Position numbers and translations under genes: made by a program. A stretch of DNA of 55,463 nt from an uncultured Victivallales bacterium. Lineage in GTDB: Bacteria > Verrucomicrobiota > Lentisphaeria > Victivallales > UBA1829. The first letter of the stretch is position 1. Every line of letters starts with the position of its first letter. This document shows positions 50,573 to 55,463 of this stretch, one piece after another. The DNA lies in contig CALXSJ010000021.1 in assembly GCA_944391115.1 (NCBI GenBank), positions 1 through 55,463 of the forward strand. Direction: 5' to 3'. The notes beneath the pieces were generated by a model. That model ran no database searches, had not been told where the DNA came from, and saw only the letters and a list, made by a program, of their open reading frames with translations.

Positions 50573-52369
50573 ATGGAAATTGCATGGCATAAGGGAACCC
50601 TTTCGGTACGGGAAGGGAATATAGGATGGACATCGATTGCATTTGAGCTCAACGGAGTGATTTGGGATGGATCCTCTGAGGAGCAGCGTTTTGAAATCGG
50701 GAAAAGAGGAAACGGCATTATCGTAAAGCGTTTCGTTCGCGGACCGATGACGATCCGTTCATTGTCCGACTATGCGAACTTTCAGATAAACGGGGCACTG
50801 CGCTATTATCATTCTTCGAATGTCCGCACCGAAAGTTATCCTGTTTCAACCCAGGAAGGGCCGTTGATTCGTCCGCTGCCATTGAAACTGCGTCGTTTCA
50901 ATGATGGAGAAGGCAATCAGTTTCCCGCTTTTGCCTTGTTCGATAAGGATTATGATACCTTATTGATCGAGGGAGATCTCGATCAGACCCGGTTGCGCCG
51001 GATATGGGAGCTGAATACTTCTTCACGCCGTGCAATCGAAAGTTACGATCTTGCTTCGGAATGTTTGAGTTTAAGTGTCGGAGAGGAACTGGAAGTTTCA
51101 TGCGTTTACTATGAAATTCTCCATAACACCCATGTGCAGAACGCCTTTCAAGGATATATCAATGCTTTAAGAGAAAAATACCACTTTGCCGTTGCAAACT
51201 CTGCAATGATTCACGGGGGAGTTTACTGCACATGGAACTATGGAACAAAGGAAAAAATTAATGAGGCATTGATTTTACAGCGTGCCGCCTCGCTCGCAGT
51301 CAATTTGCCGGAATGCACTCATTTTCTGATTGACGATGGCTATCAGGCAAACCGATTGCAGAAATATGCCGGAATCGACTCCTTTTATCCGGATCCGGGA
51401 AAAGGGTATAATAAACAGTTATTCCCTTCCGGAATGAAATTTCTCAGTAATTCTCTCAAGAAACTGAATTTGAAACCCGCAATTTGGCTGGCGCCTTCGG
51501 TTTACCTGGATTCACCTCTGGCATATGAACATCCGGAGTGGTTAATGCGAGATGCGGACGGCAATCCGGATTTAATCGAAAATACGACCTATCTTGACCT
51601 TTCCATTCCGGATGCGTACGCTTTTATGCTTTCCATACTGGACACTGTATTCTGTGAATGGGGATTCGAAGGGCTGAAATTTGATTATATGACCCAATAT
51701 TTCACATTGGAGAAAGCACGCTTCCATCATGGTTCCGGCTGTGAATGGCGCGACCGGCTCTTCTCTGAAATCCGTAACAGAATTGGTCCGGCAGGACTTT
51801 TTATGACCTGTATCGCCATGAGTATGGGCAACCCGTTTCCCGGCCGATTCGCCGACTGCTATCGATGCGGACGTGACATTCATGATGGAACAAAATGTGA
51901 GCAGATTGCGGCATGTAAATCCACTTTGCCTCAAGTTCTTCTTCCGGGAAAGGAATTATTCCTGTTAAATATGGACAGTATTGGATTTGGCTCTCTTCCA
52001 TTCAATGAACAACATTTCCGTTTTGTCTGGGTTTTCATCACACAAGGTGTGCTTGAATTCGGCGGCGCAGTGGAATCCTTGAGCCAGGCCCAATTCGCCT
52101 GGTTCCGCAAATTATTCCGGAAGGAAGGTCGGGGAAATAAGGTGGAATGTATTGATGAACAAGCTTTTACCGAATATGATTTGCCTCGGATTCTCCGTTC
52201 TGGCCGATTTACGGCCTATTTCAACTGGGACAATAGAAAAACAGTAAGATTCCAGCATTCTTCAGGAAACACATTGTTTGATTATTTCAGCGAAAAAGCA
52301 TATCCGGAAGGAAGTATCATATTGCAGCCATTTTCAGCCGCTTTAATTGAAGAACCTGATTTTTCATAA
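50573..52369 (+). CDS. GH36-type alpha-galactosidase
   Basis: A 598-residue glycoside hydrolase of the melibiase/GH36 clan (GH-D). The beta-rich N-terminal domain covers residues 1-210, the barrel about 215-520. HFLIDDGYQ, NLKPAIWLAPS and FEGLKFDYMTQY are typical; Asp371 in KFDYM is the expected nucleophile and Asp435 in RCGRDIHDG the likely acid/base. No signal peptide, so it probably acts inside the cell on oligosaccharides released by the secreted enzymes. It begins 14 bases after the preceding gene with GGAGCGGAGGGA before the start, in the same operon. Confidence 0.82.
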   Translation: MEIAWHKGTLSVREGNIGWTSIAFELNGVIWDGSSEEQRFEIGKRGNGIIVKRFVRGPMTIRSLSDYANFQINGALRYYHSSNVRTESYPVSTQEGPLIRPLPLKLRRFNDGEGNQFPAFALFDKDYDTLLIEGDLDQTRLRRIWELNTSSRRAIESYDLASECLSLSVGEELEVSCVYYEILHNTHVQNAFQGYINALREKYHFAVANSAMIHGGVYCTWNYGTKEKINEALILQRAASLAVNLPECTHFLIDDGYQANRLQKYAGIDSFYPDPGKGYNKQLFPSGMKFLSNSLKKLNLKPAIWLAPSVYLDSPLAYEHPEWLMRDADGNPDLIENTTYLDLSIPDAYAFMLSILDTVFCEWGFEGLKFDYMTQYFTLEKARFHHGSGCEWRDRLFSEIRNRIGPAGLFMTCIAMSMGNPFPGRFADCYRCGRDIHDGTKCEQIAACKSTLPQVLLPGKELFLLNMDSIGFGSLPFNEQHFRFVWVFITQGVLEFGGAVESLSQAQFAWFRKLFRKEGRGNKVECIDEQAFTEYDLPRILRSGRFTAYFNWDNRKTVRFQHSSGNTLFDYFSEKAYPEGSIILQPFSAALIEEPDFS

Positions 52370-52423
52370 TCCGCTTTTAGTGCCGATTCCTGTGCTGCGG
52401 GGGGCTTTTATTATGCCGGCGTC

Positions 52424-52689
52424 AATACTTTGCCATGCGCCTCTCCCCCCGGGAGAACAACTTTTATTAAAAGATTGCTGCCAAAGCACTTGGGTTACTA
52501 TATCCTATTGCCTGCCGATTACAAGTTCAAAAATAGACTTCGTCCGGCGTCTGATATTGGATTGCCGAATGAATCCGCCTCGAGTTGTAAAAATTCACAT
52601 AATGCTGCACCCCAAAGCGGAGCTGCGGCAAGCTCAGGACTCACTGGAAAGCACGAAGCTGTTCTGGTGATGCAAAACATCAAGGTATT
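52424..52689. repeat. Degenerate multi-hairpin repeat copy interrupted by a transposase remnant
   Basis: The right part (52,619-52,689) aligns with the repeat at 45.6 kb: GCACGAAGC (52651-52659), then GGTGATGC-AAA-ACATCAAGG, ending GGTATTA. The stem G-C pair seen at 45.67 kb is T-A here, a compensatory change. The left end AATACTTTG (52424-52432) pairs with CAAGGTATT (52681-52689) apart from one G-T pair, mirroring the terminal inverted repeat of the 45.6-kb copy. The core hairpin is missing; a transposase fragment sits in between. Confidence 0.55.
52527..52620 (-). pseudogene. C-terminal remnant of an IS3-type transposase
   Basis: The minus strand encodes HYVNFYNSRRIHSAIQYQTP followed by DEVYF and a stop (52527-52529). 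This matches the end of IS3-family integrase-core transposases, which typically read FYNxxRxHxALxYxTPxEVYF. An in-frame stop and the hairpin repeat cut it off at about 52,620. Nothing else of the element is recognisable. Confidence 0.7.
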
Positions 52690-52806
52690 ACTTCAATTTT
52701 TTATAAAAAGATTCAAAAAGGCACGATTATCTTTTTTCAAACAACGGATGCATTCCATAAAACACAGGGTGAAACCCTGCAGCAAAAGCGCAATCGATAA
52801 AATTAC

Positions 52807-52850
52807 GGAATGTTTTCGGGGGAAAACGTTCATCCCGGCGAAAACATTCC
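52807..52850 (-). terminator. Long hairpin downstream of the hexosaminidase-like gene
   Basis: A perfect 12-bp inverted repeat, GGAATGTTTTCG (52807-52818) and CGAAAACATTCC (52839-52850), with 20 bases between them that can pair further (GGG with CCC). It lies 27 bases after the stop of the minus-strand gene; no strong T-tract follows, so it may be a terminator or an mRNA 3' stabiliser. Confidence 0.5.
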
Positions 52851-52876
52851 GAGTGGGAGCTCAGAAATACCTTGCT

Positions 52877-55463
52877 TTATCGCGAATCCGCATTTCCCGC
52901 GAACCGGATAAGCTGAAAAAGCATCTTCCACTGCTCAAGTTCAGGATCGCAAATTTTGTCATCGCAGCTGAATCCAAAAATTTCGCCGGTATATACGACG
53001 CGTCCCTTTCCCACTGAACCGGCTGCCGTAACCGTTTTTCCTGCCGCATTGACAAGAATTATTTTTGCATCCACACCCGGCTTGACGGCAAGATGATCCC
53101 GGTAGACATGCCGGTAAATATCCCCTTTTCTCAAAAAATTCCGGAAAATGGAGTCGTCATTGACGATGAGATCCGCCATTCGCACATATTGTCCGTCATA
53201 TCCGCGCGATATTTCGGGAAAAATCGGTTTTCCGAAATTCGAGCTTGCAACACGTCCGACAGCATTATGTGCAAAAATCACACCCTTCCCGTCTTTTTCT
53301 ACAAAATCACGCACATTGGCGATCCAGTCCTCCTCGCAGTCGCCGGCATGGGAGTCGGCATTGAAGATCAACACGTCAATCTCTTTGAGATTACTTCTGC
53401 GCAGATCGGAAACCGTGGACACATGGATGCCTGCAACCTTGTTGAAATTTTCCGGAAGCAAACCAATTACTTTCGAACCGCCATTTCCACCCGAATAACG
53501 GTAAAACGCGACGCGAAGCGGCACTTTCCTGAACTGAGCCGCATATTTATTCCGTTCCCGCCGCAGACTTATGGATGAACTTGCATCAAGATCGGCCAGG
53601 ATCTGCTTTTTGGCCAGAGCGGCATGAGATTGATCCAAAATCTTGTCCGAAAGAAGGGTTTTGCATTCCATGCGCAGCTTGCCAAGTTCATTTTCATCTT
53701 CATTATCCAGTGCCGCTCTGGCCTGGATCGCACACAATCGCGCTCTGGCAAGAAGATTCGTCTGTTTGACGTAAACAGTGAGCATTCTGTATCCATACCT
53801 GCCGGAGGGATATACGTATTTTTCGACGGCGGCGAGCCGTTTCATGGTTTCTTCAGAATCCTTCGCTGCTTTTTCAATGATGGCTTTCACGTCCAGATTA
53901 CCCGGAATGATGAAATAAGGCTGTTCGAAAAGCCTGACCGAAAATTTATGTGCATAAGCCTCTGCTGCGGCAGGCCCCGCTTTTTCTCCGAAAAGCAGGG
54001 AACATATCCGTGGCAGCAGTTCCTCCTCAATCCTGGGGGATGGCCTGAAATTGATGCTGTAATTATAATGACTGTCAGGCAGATACTCCGCTCCGGGAGC
54101 AAATGCGTTCCACATATATTCGGCATGACTCCACTTCATCGGAGAATGGTAGATGCTGACCGGAGTCCAGTCCTGCAGTTCGGCCTTGCTGTCCTGACCG
54201 GCGTAGAATGTCGCGAGATAGGAAGCAGTGGAAAGAAAGGAGGGAAGCACGGTAAAGTCGTAAGGATAATAGGAAATGATGGGGATGTGAGGTTTGAATA
54301 CCTCCAGCGCTTTTCTGTAAATATTGAATGGAGCTTCCCGGATCAGGTATGTCACATTCGGAACTTCTTGTACAAGCGTCCTGATGTATTTCCGGAACTG
54401 CGGCATAATAATAGCAGAGCATGTGTATGGATATGGAATGAAGAAAACCTCAATGTCCGGATCGCTTTTATGGATTGTCCGTGCAAAGATGTTGAAAAGA
54501 TTGGCGTCTGCCGCTCCGTGATCGTCGCCCCAGCGTTTGCGGTCACGTTCGCTTCTGTTGTTCCAGTTGCCCGGATTGTCCACTCCCCCGTAATCCTGAG
54601 AATGAAACATTACAGCACGCTTCCCGCTCCGTTTCAGGAAACCGGTTATTTCATTCGCGCGGTCCTGTGCCATGCCGTCCTGCGACCAGCTGTAAACCCC
54701 GGCCAGAAAGCCGGTTAACCCTTTTTCCCGGTCATAGATGTAAAACATGTCCGAATAGCCTGGCGTGACATATTGCTTGTAATTTTTGAGATGTTTCAAA
54801 GATGGATGGAAAACGTCATTTGTGCGTATCCCGCGTGCGGCCGCGTACTGCGAAATCCGCCGAACACCTTCATCTGCTTTTCGATTGTAGTCATCTCCGC
54901 ATTTGCAGACGTAGGCAACGTGATTGATCCGGGCGCGAAACGCCTCGTCCAGAACCAATTTGTCGAGAGCTTCGTTTTCGAAAAGATAATATGCCCCTCG
55001 CACTTTATAATCCGGCCAGTCGGATATTTCAACAGGCTGGATAGTGCCGTTTTCCTTGAGAAGATTGCCGAGCGTAAGCCATGCATAGCGTATCCCGTCC
55101 TCGTCGCTGCCTGCAAGAATGATCTTCCTTGCGTTTTCGCTGCCGAAGAAACAGATCACATATCCCTGACGGATCGGCTTGGCGGGAGCTCCATTTGCCT
55201 TCAAAATATCCTTCAGCTCGTCATACAGACCGCTCACAATCTCGTGTCTCCCCGTTTTTCCGGAAAGCGGCGGGAGCTTCAAATCCTTCAGTCTTGCCTT
55301 GAAAGCCTCAACCCCAGGAAGATCATTTTCCTTCTTGCGCGTGACTTTCCATTCGGAGGGATCAAAAGGGAATGCTTTTCCTCGAGCATTTTTTTATTTT
55401 CCAGAAAAATTCTCTCCACCTCAAACTGGCGAATTTTTCGAGTCTCAAAAGGAGGAGCATTTT
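52877..55463 (-). CDS. Hexosaminidase-like protein with C-terminal ThuA-like domain (frameshifted, 5' end outside window)
   Basis: The reading frame is open from 52877 up to about 55,395 and includes about 835 residues. The early part LAGSDEDGIRYAWLTLGNLL then ISDWPDYKVRGAYYL resembles the GH20b-type domain and barrel entry of beta-N-acetylhexosaminidases. The last ~190 residues (VLIFNADSHAGDCEEDWI, VEKDGKGVIFAHNAVG) look like a ThuA/class I amidotransferase-like fold. Upstream, the frame meets a stop, but the neighbouring frame continues to the window edge (RKIRQFEVERIFLENKKMLE) and joins AFPFDPSEWKVTRKK if one A is added to the run complementary to 55376-55379. So the gene has a one-base frameshift or there is a sequence error. 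Confidence 0.62.

Noticed and set aside
38663-55463. Attachment-site duplication of the tRNA 3' end
   Set aside because: I looked for a second copy of the tRNA 3' end sequence downstream and found none within the window.

Overview
The window most resembles a chromosomal segment of a Gram-negative, carbohydrate-degrading bacterium of the Lentisphaerota/Verrucomicrobiota group (Victivallis-like); this is inferred from content, not from a marker gene. The clues are single pseudopilins with an H-X9-DG C-terminal signature placed next to large secreted glycosidase-like proteins, GntR regulators carrying LacI-type sensor domains, DUF4838-type and GH123-like enzymes, and outer-membrane genes (lptF, tolB). 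There are no rRNA genes, CRISPR arrays or intact transposons. One tRNA is present, with CAU anticodon and initiator type, at 38,663-38,737.

Layout. (1) 0-6.6 kb: the start of a creatininase-family gene, a ROK repressor that has lost its kinase residues, and a minus-strand operon with a good promoter: GH29 alpha-L-fucosidase, cyclase-family protein, a two-domain AAC(3)-like/sugar-isomerase-like fusion, and a U32 protein. (2) 6.6-14.2 kb: housekeeping genes (rsmA, an FmdB zinc ribbon, a CorA-like channel, serC, lptF, thrC, a GNAT-like protein, a periplasmic coiled-coil protein). (3) 14.27-14.71 kb: an intergenic array of hairpin repeats. (4) 15.5-20.3 kb: a compact cassette of GntR/LacI regulator, pseudopilin and secreted DUF4838 protein. 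(5) 20.3-38.5 kb: mostly core genes (esterase, tolB, folC, phoH, an RNB exonuclease, purA, a FtsW/RodA protein, a radical SAM protein, a WecA/TagO-like transferase, a PP2C phosphatase, a membrane glycosyltransferase with TPRs) plus two unusual proteins, one with 20-residue repeats and one with an EF-hand. (6) 38.7-55.5 kb: right after the tRNA the base composition becomes visibly more A+T-rich and a polysaccharide-use locus begins. It holds a second regulator-pseudopilin-secreted protein cassette, a TPR lipoprotein-like protein, a second GH123-like paralogue, a GH36-type alpha-galactosidase and a hexosaminidase-like protein with an apparent frameshift. Decayed coding sequence, an IS3-type transposase remnant and two more copies of the hairpin repeat lie among them.

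Two observations stand out. First, the same order (GntR/LacI-hybrid regulator, then pseudopilin, then giant secreted hydrolase) occurs twice, each copy preceded by a near-perfect sigma70 promoter with short tandem repeats over the -10 or +1 region, which suggests a standard regulated surface-enzyme module. Second, a dispersed multi-hairpin repeat family is found at three intergenic sites; its stems are kept by paired base changes although the encoded residues change radically, so it looks selected as nucleic acid and not as protein.
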